From assembly GCA_902826305.1 (NCBI GenBank), contig CADEEH010000034.1:1-40815 (forward strand): DNA of 40,815 nt, given 5' to 3'. This document shows positions 24,456-32,570 of the stretch, piece after piece. The position numbers and the translations under genes are program-made. Under the pieces are notes generated by a model, which was not told where the DNA came from, did not search any database, and saw only the letters and a list, made by a program, of their open reading frames with translations. Position 1 is the first letter of the stretch. Each line of letters opens with the position of its first letter. The stretch comes from an uncultured Burkholderiales bacterium (GTDB taxonomy: Bacteria; Pseudomonadota; Gammaproteobacteria; Burkholderiales; Burkholderiaceae_E).

Positions 24456-25715
24456 TCAGCCCAGACCTCGAGGCGGCGTGTAGTACTCGGTGTTGTTCCC
24501 CAGGTTGGCCGTGATCCGCGCGAGCTCCGCCTTGGCCACCACCCCCAGGTGCACTTCGTCCGGACCGTCGATGAACCGCAGCGCCCTGCCCCAGCTCCAC
24601 AGGAACGCGAGCGGTGTGTCGTCGGTCAGGCCCATCGCGCCGAACACCTGCATCGCCCGGTCGAGCACCCGCGTCTGCAGGCGGCCGGCCAGCACCTTGA
24701 TCGCCGACACGTCGACCCGCGCGGCCTTGTTGCCCTCGCGGTCGATCCGATCGGCCGCCTTCAGCACCAGCAGCCGGGCCTGGTCGATCTCGATCCGCGA
24801 CTCGGCGATCCAGTCGCGGATGTTCGCCTGGTCGGCCAGCCGTTTGCCGAACGCCCTGCGTTCGAGCGCCCGCTCGCCCATCAGGTCGAGCGCGAGTTCA
24901 CACTGGCCGATGGTGCGCATGCAGTGATGGATCCGCCCGGGCCCGAGCCGCGCCTGCGCGAGTGTGAAGCCGGCGCCCTCCTCGCCGAGCAGCGCACCGA
25001 GAGGCACGTGCACGTCGCGGAACAGCACCTCGCAGTGCCCGTCGACCGCCAGGTGATGCATGATCGGAATGTTGCGCACGATCCGCACGCCCGGGGTGTC
25101 CATCGGCACCAGCACCATCGAGTGGCGGCGGTGGGTGTCGTGTTCGTCGGCGTCGGCGCGCACACCCATCACGATCGCCACCTGGCAGTACGGATGGATC
25201 GCACCGGTGGTGAACCACTTGCGGCCGTTGACGGCGTAGCCGTCCGCGGTGCGGCGGATCGTGGTCTGGATGTTGGTTGCGTCCGACGAGGCCACGTCCG
25301 GTTCGGTCATCGCAAACGCCGACCGGATCTGCCCGTGCAACAGCGGCAGCAGCCAGCGCTCGCGCTGCGCCGGCGTGGCGAACAGGTGCAGCAGCTCCAT
25401 GTTGCCGGTGTCCGGCGCGCTGCAGTTGAAGACCTCGGAGGCCCACGGAAGCCGGCCCATGATCTCGGCCAGCGGCGCGTACTGCAGGTTGCTCAGTCGT
25501 GTGCCCGGCTCGTCGTCGCGCAGTCCGGGCAGGAACAGGTTCCACAGCCCCTCGTCCTTCGCGATCTCCTTCAGGTCGTCGAGAAGCTGCGTCGGATGTT
25601 CACCGCGCCCGGCCTGTTCGTGCCACTGCCGGTTGTGCGGCAGCACGTAGCGGTCCATGAAGTCCTGCACCCGGGCGCACAACGCCTCGGTGGTGTCGTC
25701 GTAGCGGAAATCCAT
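24456..25715 (-). CDS. Acyl-CoA dehydrogenase family protein
   Basis: 419 residues from ATG 25715, with GGGAGG as ribosome-binding site. FAMTEPDVASSDATNIQTTI is the FAD-contacting motif; RKWFTTGA and EEGAGFTLAQARLGPGRIHHCMR follow, and the C-terminal RFIDGPDEVH is typical of the ACAD10/11-like branch. It oxidises an acyl-CoA at the alpha-beta bond and hands electrons to ETF. It is the last gene of a minus-strand cluster with crotonase, acyl-CoA ligase and SDR, 102 bases after the SDR stop. The substrate is unknown; the ACAD10/11 group often acts on branched or hydroxylated acyl chains. Confidence 0.94.
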   Translation of the reverse strand: MDFRYDDTTEALCARVQDFMDRYVLPHNRQWHEQAGRGEHPTQLLDDLKEIAKDEGLWNLFLPGLRDDEPGTRLSNLQYAPLAEIMGRLPWASEVFNCSAPDTGNMELLHLFATPAQRERWLLPLLHGQIRSAFAMTEPDVASSDATNIQTTIRRTADGYAVNGRKWFTTGAIHPYCQVAIVMGVRADADEHDTHRRHSMVLVPMDTPGVRIVRNIPIMHHLAVDGHCEVLFRDVHVPLGALLGEEGAGFTLAQARLGPGRIHHCMRTIGQCELALDLMGERALERRAFGKRLADQANIRDWIAESRIEIDQARLLVLKAADRIDREGNKAARVDVSAIKVLAGRLQTRVLDRAMQVFGAMGLTDDTPLAFLWSWGRALRFIDGPDEVHLGVVAKAELARITANLGNNTEYYTPPRGLG

Positions 25716-25817
25716 CGGGGCCCTCCCTGGCGCGGTCGACCGGCCTCCCGTGTCGGACACTAGCCGGACATCACCCGCCGGGCACTGGCATATGTCAGTC
25801 GCCCGCGGGACGAGCCG

Positions 25818-26606
25818 CTAGCGGGCACTGGCCGCCAACGGAGGTCGCCCGAGCGTGAAGCCGCCGTCGGCGACGATCAGCTGGCCGGTGACCACCGAAC
25901 CGGGTTCGAGCAGCCAGCCGATCACCGCCGCGATGTCCTCCGGCGCGCTGACCCGCCCCAGCAGCGACAGGTCGGCGAACCGGTCCCTGACCCGCTGGTA
26001 GGCCTCGTCGCTGCCCAGCCCGTCGCGCATCCAGCGGCCTTCGATCATGCCGGGCAGCACCGCGTTGATCCGGATCTTCGGCGCCAGCGCGCGCGCCAGG
26101 GCCAGCGTCATCACGTTCAATGCCGCCTTCGACACCACGTACGGCAATGAACTGCCGCTGCCGGTCTGGCCGGCGATCGAGGACACGTTGACGATCGCGC
26201 CGCCCTCACCCATCACCTTCGCCGCGGCACGCGCCATCTGGAACGGCCCGACCGTGTTGACGCCGAACATCTCGTGGAAGTCGGCGGCGGCGACCGCATC
26301 CAGATCGGTGATCGGCACGAACTTCGTGATCGCCGCGCAGTTGACCAGTGCATCGACCCGGCCCCAGCGCTCGACCGCCTGCCGGACGACCTCGCGGCAT
26401 CCGTCGTCAGCCGAGACGTCCGCCGAGACCGCGAACACATCGACCCCGGCCGCACGGCAATTGGTGACGACCGCATCGGCCCGTTCGGCCCCGCGGTGGT
26501 AATGCACCAGTACCCGGTAGCCGCGACCGGCCAGCAACCGGGCGGTCGCCGCACCCACGCCACCGGCGGCGCCGGTGACGATCACAACCCGTTCCGAACT
26601 TGTCAT
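25818..26606 (-). CDS. Short-chain dehydrogenase/reductase
   Basis: 262 residues from ATG 26606, which overlaps the stop of the acyl-CoA synthetase gene (ATGA). The cofactor motif TGAAGGVGAA is at residues 11-20; the active site is S143, Y156 and K160 (YVVSK); VNCAA replaces the usual NNAG. The C-terminal VVTGQLIVADGG is standard. It oxidises or reduces a hydroxyl/keto group, probably the 3-hydroxyacyl-CoA of the operon's pathway. YHRGA after the second strand hints at NADP preference (inference). Confidence 0.93.
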   Translation of the reverse strand: MTSSERVVIVTGAAGGVGAATARLLAGRGYRVLVHYHRGAERADAVVTNCRAAGVDVFAVSADVSADDGCREVVRQAVERWGRVDALVNCAAITKFVPITDLDAVAAADFHEMFGVNTVGPFQMARAAAKVMGEGGAIVNVSSIAGQTGSGSSLPYVVSKAALNVMTLALARALAPKIRINAVLPGMIEGRWMRDGLGSDEAYQRVRDRFADLSLLGRVSAPEDIAAVIGWLLEPGSVVTGQLIVADGGFTLGRPPLAASAR

Positions 26607-28237
26607 CCGCGCTCCTCTCCGGCCGCAGCCGTCTGTGCCCGCACCTCGTCGCGCAACGCCCGCTTGATCAGCTTGCCGTTCGCGTTGCGCGGCAACGGCG
26701 TCGTCGACAGCGTGAACGTCTCGGGCACCTTGTAGTCGGCCAGCCGCGGCAGGCACCAGGCCTTCAGCGCCTGGGCATCGGCGCCGTCGGCGGACTTCAG
26801 CATCACGAACGCGTGCACCCGCTCGCCGAGCACCGGGCACGGCCTGGCGACCACCGCACACTCCTGCACCGCCGGATGCAGGTAGAGCGCGTTCTCGACC
26901 TCGATCGTGTAGATCTTGTAGCCGCCGCGGTTGATCATGTCCTTCTTGCGGTCGACCACCTTCACGTAGCCGTCGCCATCGATCGAACCGAGGTCCCCGG
27001 AATGCCAGAAGCCGGCGGTGAAGTTGCTCGCGCTCGCCTCCGGATCGTCCCAGTAGCCGCGCACCACCATCGGACCCCGGATCCAGAGTTCGCCGAGTTC
27101 ACCGCGCCGCAGCTCGCGGCCGTCGTCGTCCATCACGCGCAACTCGGCGCACGGCAGCGCGATGCCGACCGTGTCGTTGTGTGCGGCGGTCTGGCCGACC
27201 GGCATCAAGGTGGCCGGCGACGTGGTCTCGGTCGAGCCGTAGCAGTTCATCAGCATCAGCGCCGGCACCTTCGCGGCCAGCGCCGCGATCGTCGCCACCG
27301 GCATCGGCGCGCCGCCGTAGGCGCCGATCCGCCAGCCGGGCAGGCTCACCCTCTCGAAGTCCGGCTGCAGCAGGCACAGGTTGTACATCGCGGGCACCAT
27401 CAGCGAGTGCGTGAGCCCCTCGCGCCCGGCGATGCGCAGGAATTCGTCGGCCTTGAACGCCGGCATGATCACCAGCTTGGCGGCCGCCCGGACCATCGTC
27501 GTGATCAGCGCGATCAGACCGGTCACGTGGCTGAGCGGCACCGCGGCGATCGAACAATCGGCGGGCCCGAGTTTCATCGCGATCTGGAAGTGCATCGACG
27601 AATGCACGATGCCCAGATGGGTCAGCATCGCCCCCTTCGGGCGGCCGGTGGTGCCGGAGGTATACAGGATCGCCGCGGTGTCCTCCTCGCGCACCGCGGC
27701 CGGTTCCGGGGTGATGCCGGAGGTCAGCACGGCCGACCACTCGGCAGCGCCCGGGGCCTTGCCGATCGAGATCCGCAGCCGGAGCGCCGAGGTTTCCGCC
27801 GTCGCCGGCAGGCGGTCCGCGAGTTCCGCATCATGGATCAGCGCGGCCGCCGTGCACTGGTTCAGCATGTAGGTGATTCCCGGCGTCGCCTCGCGGACAC
27901 TGAGCGGCACGACGATCGCCCCGAGCCGTGCGGTGGCGAACACCGCGACCACGAACTCCGGTCGGTTGCCGACCAGCAGTGCCACGCGATCACCGGCGGC
28001 GATGCCGCGGGCCGCGAGTGCGCCGGCGAGCCGCCCGGACTGGTCGTGCAGGTCGCGATAGGTCAGCCGCCGATCGCCGCAGACCAGTGCATCACCCGCG
28101 CCGTTGGACTTGACCGCATCATCCAGCAGCGCGTGCAGGCTCTTCGGCCGCTCGGCGAAACACGGGACGACCCGGTCGCCGTAGTGCGACTCCTGCCGGA
28201 TCACCGGCCACGCGGCGCCCCACGGATCAGCGGCCAT
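26603..28237 (-). CDS. Acyl-CoA synthetase (AMP-forming ligase)
   Basis: 544 residues from ATG 28237, which shares bases with the crotonase stop (TGATG). The AMP-binding loop ILYTSGTTGRPKG lies at 190-202; NCYGSTETT is the adenylate motif. The hinge region WHSGDLGSIDGDGYVKVVDRKK and the C-terminal LPRNANGKLIKR with the catalytic Lys are complete. It makes an acyl-CoA from a carboxylic acid, ATP and CoA. Overlapping starts on both sides place it in the middle of a tightly coupled operon, where it would prime the substrate for the dehydrogenase and crotonase. Confidence 0.95.
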   Translation of the reverse strand: MAADPWGAAWPVIRQESHYGDRVVPCFAERPKSLHALLDDAVKSNGAGDALVCGDRRLTYRDLHDQSGRLAGALAARGIAAGDRVALLVGNRPEFVVAVFATARLGAIVVPLSVREATPGITYMLNQCTAAALIHDAELADRLPATAETSALRLRISIGKAPGAAEWSAVLTSGITPEPAAVREEDTAAILYTSGTTGRPKGAMLTHLGIVHSSMHFQIAMKLGPADCSIAAVPLSHVTGLIALITTMVRAAAKLVIMPAFKADEFLRIAGREGLTHSLMVPAMYNLCLLQPDFERVSLPGWRIGAYGGAPMPVATIAALAAKVPALMLMNCYGSTETTSPATLMPVGQTAAHNDTVGIALPCAELRVMDDDGRELRRGELGELWIRGPMVVRGYWDDPEASASNFTAGFWHSGDLGSIDGDGYVKVVDRKKDMINRGGYKIYTIEVENALYLHPAVQECAVVARPCPVLGERVHAFVMLKSADGADAQALKAWCLPRLADYKVPETFTLSTTPLPRNANGKLIKRALRDEVRAQTAAAGEERG

Positions 28238-29121
28238 CACGTCCACCACGGATAAAACGGCGGCATCTTCGAGGCGACCTCGCGGAACTGCGGCCTGCGT
28301 TTCTCGCGGAATGCGGCCACCCCTTCCTTGCCGTCGACCTGGCTGCAATGGAAGATGCCCAGCGTCTCCACCTTGTGTGCCTGCCTCGGATGATCGGCGC
28401 CGGAATTGCGCCACATCATCTGCCGGATCAGCGCCACCGACACCGGGGAACGATCGGTGGTCACCCGGTGCGCTAAGCGGTGGGCTTCCTCGAGCAGCTT
28501 GTCCGGGGAAACCACCGCGCCGACCAGCCCGGCCGCGAGTGCCGTGTCCGGATCGATCAGCTCCGCGGTGTAGGTCCACTCGAGCGCCTTCGGCAGCCCG
28601 ACGATCTTCGGCAGGAACCAGCTCGAGCAGGCATCCGGCACGATCCCGATCTTGCCGAACACGAAGCCGAAGCGGGCGGCGGTCGAGGCGATCCGGAAGT
28701 CCATCGCCAGCGGCATCGTCGCACCGACACCCACCGCCGCGCCGTTGACCGCGGCGATCACCGGCTTCCTGCAGTCGAAGATCGCCAGTGTCACCCGCCC
28801 GCCGGTGTCGAGCACACCGCGGACGATCTCCGGATCGTCGTAGCGCTCGTCCAGGTCGCGCATCGTCGGCTGCTGCGATTGGTCGAGGCCGAACACGTTG
28901 TCCCGGCCGTCGTCCGGGGCGAGCTCCATGCCGGCGCAGAATGCCCGGCCGGCGCCGGTGACGATCACCGCGCGGATCGCATCGTCGCCACTGACCGAGT
29001 GGAACGCGTCGATCAGCTCCCGGGCCATGTCGACGGTGAATGCGTTCAGGCGGTCCGGGCGGTTCAAGGTGATCGTGCGGATGCCGGCGTCGTCGGACAG
29101 GGTCAGTGTCCGCTGGGTCAT
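28237..29121 (-). CDS. Crotonase-family protein, PaaG-like isomerase rather than hydratase
   Basis: 294 residues from ATG 29121 with GGAGGAG upstream. Oxyanion-hole residues are in GRAFCAGMEL (58-67) and NGAAVGVGATM (126-136). The two catalytic glutamates of enoyl-CoA hydratase are missing (T135 and F155 at the equivalent places). Instead D163 in IGIVPDACSSWFLPKIVG matches the aspartate of PaaG-type isomerases, which move a double bond or open an oxepin/epoxide. First gene of the operon with ligase, SDR and acyl-CoA dehydrogenase. PGAP-type naming would call it enoyl-CoA hydratase; I think isomerase is better supported. Confidence 0.9.
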   Translation of the reverse strand: MTQRTLTLSDDAGIRTITLNRPDRLNAFTVDMARELIDAFHSVSGDDAIRAVIVTGAGRAFCAGMELAPDDGRDNVFGLDQSQQPTMRDLDERYDDPEIVRGVLDTGGRVTLAIFDCRKPVIAAVNGAAVGVGATMPLAMDFRIASTAARFGFVFGKIGIVPDACSSWFLPKIVGLPKALEWTYTAELIDPDTALAAGLVGAVVSPDKLLEEAHRLAHRVTTDRSPVSVALIRQMMWRNSGADHPRQAHKVETLGIFHCSQVDGKEGVAAFREKRRPQFREVASKMPPFYPWWT

Positions 29122-29192
29122 GGGTCTCCTCCGGTCGGGCGAATGGAGGCATCATAGCTCCGGCGACGGATGGAGGTGAGCGCCGAAGCGAT

Positions 29193-29207
29193 GGCGTCAT
29201 GGACGCC
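29193..29207. promoter_or_regulatory. Inverted repeat GGCGTC-ATG-GACGCC in a divergent promoter
   Basis: A perfect 6-base palindrome in the 175-base gap between the crotonase operon and the next plus-strand methyltransferase. Two ATGGAGG copies also lie in this gap (29143-29149 and 29170-29176). It is a possible operator; no regulator is adjacent. Confidence 0.3.
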
Positions 29208-29296
29208 TCACGCCACCACGCCGCCGCGATTCCCCACAACTGGCGCCCCATGCACTCGCCGATCGTCACCGCCCCTTGTCGCGCAGGAAAGAAGCC

Positions 29297-30118
29297 ATGT
29301 CCTCGAATCAATCGTTCAGCGACTTCGAACTGTCAGGCTGGGAAGATGAATCCACTGCCGCGGAGTACGACAGGCATTTGTCCAAGGTGACCGTCCAGTC
29401 GGTCGAGGCGCTCCTGGACGATGCCCGGCTGCGCAGTGGACAGAAGATCCTGGACGTTGCGACCGGCGCGGGCTACGTCGCCGCCGCAGCCGCTCGAATC
29501 GGGGCGGAGCCCGTGGGACTCGACTTCTCGGCAACCCAGGTGCGCCTGGCACGAGAGCGTTATCCGGGCATCCGATTCGAGCAGGGCGACGCCGAGGCCC
29601 TGCCTTTCGAGGCCGACAGCTTCGATGTGGTGGTCAATGCCTTCGGCCTGTGTCACCTCCCCCATCCGGACGTGGCGCTTCGCGAAGCATTCCGGGTGCT
29701 CAAACCCGGTGGCCGGATCGCGTTTTCCGTGTGGGACATGCCCGAACGGGCCGTGGGCTTCGGGGCCGTCTACGCGGCCATTCGCGAGCATGGATCGATG
29801 GACGTCGGACTGCCTGCCGGTCCGAACTTCTTTCTGTTCAGCAACGCGGAACAAAGCCTCGGGGCTCTGCGCGACGCCGGGTTCAGCGCGCCGACGTTTC
29901 GGCAGGCGCCGCAGGTCTGGCGTGTCGCCGATCCGGACGAACTGTTCACCACGATCACCACCGGTACCGTGCGCGCCGCGGCGACGTTGCGAGCTCAGAC
30001 GCCGCAGGCGCGAGAAGCGATCAGGGCTGCCGTGCGGCGGGTATTCTCCGCGTGCCGTGTCGCCGAAGGGTACGAGGTGCCGATGCCCGCCGTGATTGCC
30101 GCGGCGGTGAAAGGCTGA
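29297..30118 (+). CDS. Class I SAM-dependent methyltransferase (UbiE-like)
   Basis: 273 residues from ATG 29297 (AGGAAAG upstream; an alternative start lies 21 bases earlier). ILDVATGAGYVAAAAARIG at about 52-70 is the SAM-binding motif I; EQGDAEALPFEADSFDVVV is motif II with the LPF turn; FRVLKPGGRIAFSVW is motif III. This is the methyltransf_11 type, which methylates small molecules. It stands alone, divergent from the acyl-CoA operon and convergent with another methyltransferase. No substrate can be inferred. Confidence 0.9.
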   Translation: MSSNQSFSDFELSGWEDESTAAEYDRHLSKVTVQSVEALLDDARLRSGQKILDVATGAGYVAAAAARIGAEPVGLDFSATQVRLARERYPGIRFEQGDAEALPFEADSFDVVVNAFGLCHLPHPDVALREAFRVLKPGGRIAFSVWDMPERAVGFGAVYAAIREHGSMDVGLPAGPNFFLFSNAEQSLGALRDAGFSAPTFRQAPQVWRVADPDELFTTITTGTVRAAATLRAQTPQAREAIRAAVRRVFSACRVAEGYEVPMPAVIAAAVKG

Positions 30119-30181
30119 GAGGGTTCGGTCCGTGGGCGATGTCAACGGAGCACCTCACGGAGGGTGAGCGGCACGACTTCC

Positions 30182-31000
30182 TCACCGACTCCCCGCCACT
30201 GTCACGAACTCTCCCGGGATCTGATACCTGCCATCGGTCCCGCGATGCAGTGCAACCGACCCCAGGAACTCCCGCTCCACCTCCGCCAATACCTCCGGCG
30301 TGAACCGCTTCACCGCCAACGCCACCGGCCCTCCCAGCAGCATCGCGTCGAGCAACCCCCGTTCATTGTCGAACGCCAGCACTTCCCGCTGTCGGTGCTC
30401 GCGGACCTCCTTCAACCCGGCCGCCTCGAACATCTGCCGCAGGGATGCCGGCGCGCCCGTCGCGAAGAACAGCGGGCAGACGTCGGAGGCCACGCGGGCG
30501 TCGACGATCGGAAAGATCTCCGCCCAGCCGCAGTGGCGTCTTTCTCCCCAGACCGTGGCGACAACCCGGCCGCCGGGCCGGACCGCCCGGCGCATCGACT
30601 CGACGGCCCGCGCCGGATCGGGCACGTACATCAGGCCCAGCGCGCAGATCGCCGCATCGAAGCGGCCCTCGTCGACGACCAGGTCGTCGGCGCTCATGCG
30701 TGCCGTGTTCACCCAAGCGAGACCCAGCCGCGAACACTCGCGCGCGGTCAGGTCGGTCATGTTCCGGGACAGGTCGGTCGCGAGCACAACGCCGGTCGGC
30801 CCGACCGCGGCCGCGGCCGCCCTGGTCACCAGTCCGCTGCCGCAGGCGGCCTCGATGACCCGCTCGCCGGCCTGCAGGGCGGCGGCCTCGAGCAGCGCCG
30901 CCTGGGCCGCCGCCAGCGGCACGCGCCAGCCGTTTTCGTACCAGTCCGAGGCCGCATCCCAGCCGTAGCGCTGGACCCGCAGCTGGAGTTTGCCTTCCAC
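30182..31000 (-). CDS. Class I SAM-dependent methyltransferase
   Basis: 272 residues from GTG 31000. VIEAACGSGLVTRAAAAAVG is motif I and is followed by VLATDLSRNM with the acidic residue that binds the ribose of SAM; MRRAVRPGGRVVATVWG is motif III. The start is 4 bases beyond the stop of the OsmC-like gene, so the two form an operon. The YENGWRVPLAAAQAALLEAA segment resembles UbiE/arsenite-methyltransferase-like proteins, but the cysteines of arsenite methyltransferases are not arranged here. Substrate unknown. Confidence 0.9.
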   Translation of the reverse strand: MEGKLQLRVQRYGWDAASDWYENGWRVPLAAAQAALLEAAALQAGERVIEAACGSGLVTRAAAAAVGPTGVVLATDLSRNMTDLTARECSRLGLAWVNTARMSADDLVVDEGRFDAAICALGLMYVPDPARAVESMRRAVRPGGRVVATVWGERRHCGWAEIFPIVDARVASDVCPLFFATGAPASLRQMFEAAGLKEVREHRQREVLAFDNERGLLDAMLLGGPVALAVKRFTPEVLAEVEREFLGSVALHRGTDGRYQIPGEFVTVAGSR

Positions 31001-31004
31001 GGCG

Positions 31005-31517
31005 CTAGCCCTGCTTCGGTACGACCGCGGTCGTGACCTTCTGCCTGTCCCTCAGCGCGAGGAAAAACGGGTCGGCCGCGAGCGCGCGATCGACCATCGC
31101 CTGCAACGTCGCGTCGTCTTCTCGACTCTCGATCGAAATCACCAGGCGTGTGTCCAGGGGCGCCGCGGAATTGTTTCCCATGCCCAGCAGCGCGCTGTCG
31201 TCGAAATCCATCTCGACGTCGACATCGACGGCCCCGATCTCCAGGCCCTCGCGGGCTGCGGTCATCTTGATGCCGATCGCGGCACAGCCGGCAATGGCGG
31301 CACGGAAGTAGAAGCCCGGAGTGGGCGCAACACCCGCCCCGCCGAGGACCGTGCCCATGTCCATCGCCGCCTCGTACCCGTCCTGGCGGTAGTGGCAGAG
31401 CAGGCCGTCGCCGATGCTGGCCCTGCCCTTGGCCGTGCTGAGGGCCACGCTCGGCTTGCGGCGAAAGGCCTCCGCCACCCTTTCCTGGGACGCTCGAATC
31501 GTCGCGCTGCTCGACAT
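31005..31517 (-). CDS. OsmC-like family protein lacking the second active-site cysteine
   Basis: 170 residues from ATG 31517 with a good GGAGGT ribosome-binding site. The core has FRAAIAGCAAIGIKMTA with the first (peroxidatic) cysteine C78 and the following long helix. The second cysteine expected later in OsmC/Ohr proteins is replaced: the equivalent part reads ALAADPFFLALRD. It is therefore probably not a thiol peroxidase of the Ohr type; it may bind or process another electrophile. It is coupled to the methyltransferase downstream (4-base gap). Cytoplasmic, no signal peptide. Confidence 0.85.
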   Translation of the reverse strand: MSSSATIRASQERVAEAFRRKPSVALSTAKGRASIGDGLLCHYRQDGYEAAMDMGTVLGGAGVAPTPGFYFRAAIAGCAAIGIKMTAAREGLEIGAVDVDVEMDFDDSALLGMGNNSAAPLDTRLVISIESREDDATLQAMVDRALAADPFFLALRDRQKVTTAVVPKQG

Positions 31518-31579
31518 GTGACCTCCGTGCCGGGTGTTCAGACGGGAACACTACGCCCGTTCATCATCACTCGTCGACT

Positions 31580-31608
31580 CACGGCCACGGGGGATTCCCC
31601 AGGCCGTG
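31580..31608 (-). terminator. Stem-loop after the phytanoyl-CoA dioxygenase-like gene
   Basis: CACGGCC pairs with GGCCGTG (7 bases), with an inner GGGG/CCCC stem around GATT and a small internal loop. It lies 25 bases past the dioxygenase stop and before the OsmC-like gene. There is no T-run, so termination may be inefficient or the hairpin protects a 3' end. Confidence 0.5.
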
Positions 31609-31632
31609 CCGCTGCGGATCACCCGGCGCGCG

Positions 31633-32466
31633 TCAGATCCTGCGCGTCAGCTCCGGCGGATTCGCGAAGTTCCTGCGGAAGAACTCCCCGGGTGCATCGG
31701 CGAACTTCACGCCCGCCTCCCGGATCGCCGAATCGTCGACCTTCACCAGCGGCGTATAGCCCGGATGATGGTGCTCCAGATACGGATCGTTGCGGGCGGC
31801 ATTGAAGCAGAAGATCACCGTCCAGCGCCGCTTCGGCGAGCGGTTGCGGTCCGATCGATGCATCAGGTTGCAGTGGAAGAACAGGCCATCACCCGGTTGC
31901 ATCTCGGCATGGACCCGCTCGAAACGCTCGAGCATCCGCTCGACCCGCACCGGGTCGGCGCCGACCTGCTCGCCCGGCAGCACGCCGTGTTCGACCCGCC
32001 CCGCGTGATGCGAGCCGCGCAGCACCTGCAGGCAGCCGTTCTCGCGGGTCGATTCGTCCAGCGCCACCATCACGCTGGCCATCAGCGGGAACATGCAGCC
32101 GTTGTGATACCAGTAGCCGTAGTCCTGGTGCCACTCCCACGCGCCGCCCTCCAGCGCTTCCTTGGCGGTCAGCTTCGAGTGGTAGTGATAGACCTCGCCG
32201 CCCAGCATGTCTTCCATCGTGTCGACCACACGGCGCGACCGTGCGGCCAGGCCATACACCCCGTCACCCGGGTGATTCCAGGTGGCCATCCGCGTCACCT
32301 TGCCTTCGGCATCCTTGCGGTCGTACAGGCTCGCCTGCAACTGCGGATCCTGCTCGATCGCCGCGCGCAGCATCGCGATCTCCTGGCGATCGAACAGTCC
32401 CGGAATCAGGACGAAGCCGTCGCGTTCGTAGGCGGCGCGCTGCTCGGCGGAAAACAGGGTGGGCAT
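31633..32466 (-). CDS. Phytanoyl-CoA dioxygenase (PhyH) family protein
   Basis: 277 residues from ATG 32466 after GAGGAG. The Fe(II) facial triad is visible: H113 and D115 in EWHQDYGYW and H203 in CNLMHRSD, with R213/R214 about 10 residues later for 2-oxoglutarate. Members hydroxylate unactivated carbon using 2-oxoglutarate and oxygen; bacterial ones act on diverse small molecules. It is divergent from the membrane-anchored hypothetical gene (104 bases) and isolated by a hairpin from the OsmC-like gene. Substrate unknown. Confidence 0.92.
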   Translation of the reverse strand: MPTLFSAEQRAAYERDGFVLIPGLFDRQEIAMLRAAIEQDPQLQASLYDRKDAEGKVTRMATWNHPGDGVYGLAARSRRVVDTMEDMLGGEVYHYHSKLTAKEALEGGAWEWHQDYGYWYHNGCMFPLMASVMVALDESTRENGCLQVLRGSHHAGRVEHGVLPGEQVGADPVRVERMLERFERVHAEMQPGDGLFFHCNLMHRSDRNRSPKRRWTVIFCFNAARNDPYLEHHHPGYTPLVKVDDSAIREAGVKFADAPGEFFRRNFANPPELTRRI

Positions 32467-32570
32467 CGGAGGTCTCCTCGTCGGGCCATTCTACGGTCCG
32501 CCCGTCGCCTCCTGCCGCCGCCGATCCGTGGCCACTTTCGGCCGACCGCGCCGGCCCGGAAGCTGCCACG

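Noticed and set aside
30154-30168. CTCAC-GGAGG-GTGAG hairpin between two converging methyltransferase genes
   Set aside because: Only five base pairs and no T-run; too weak to call a terminator in this GC-rich sequence.
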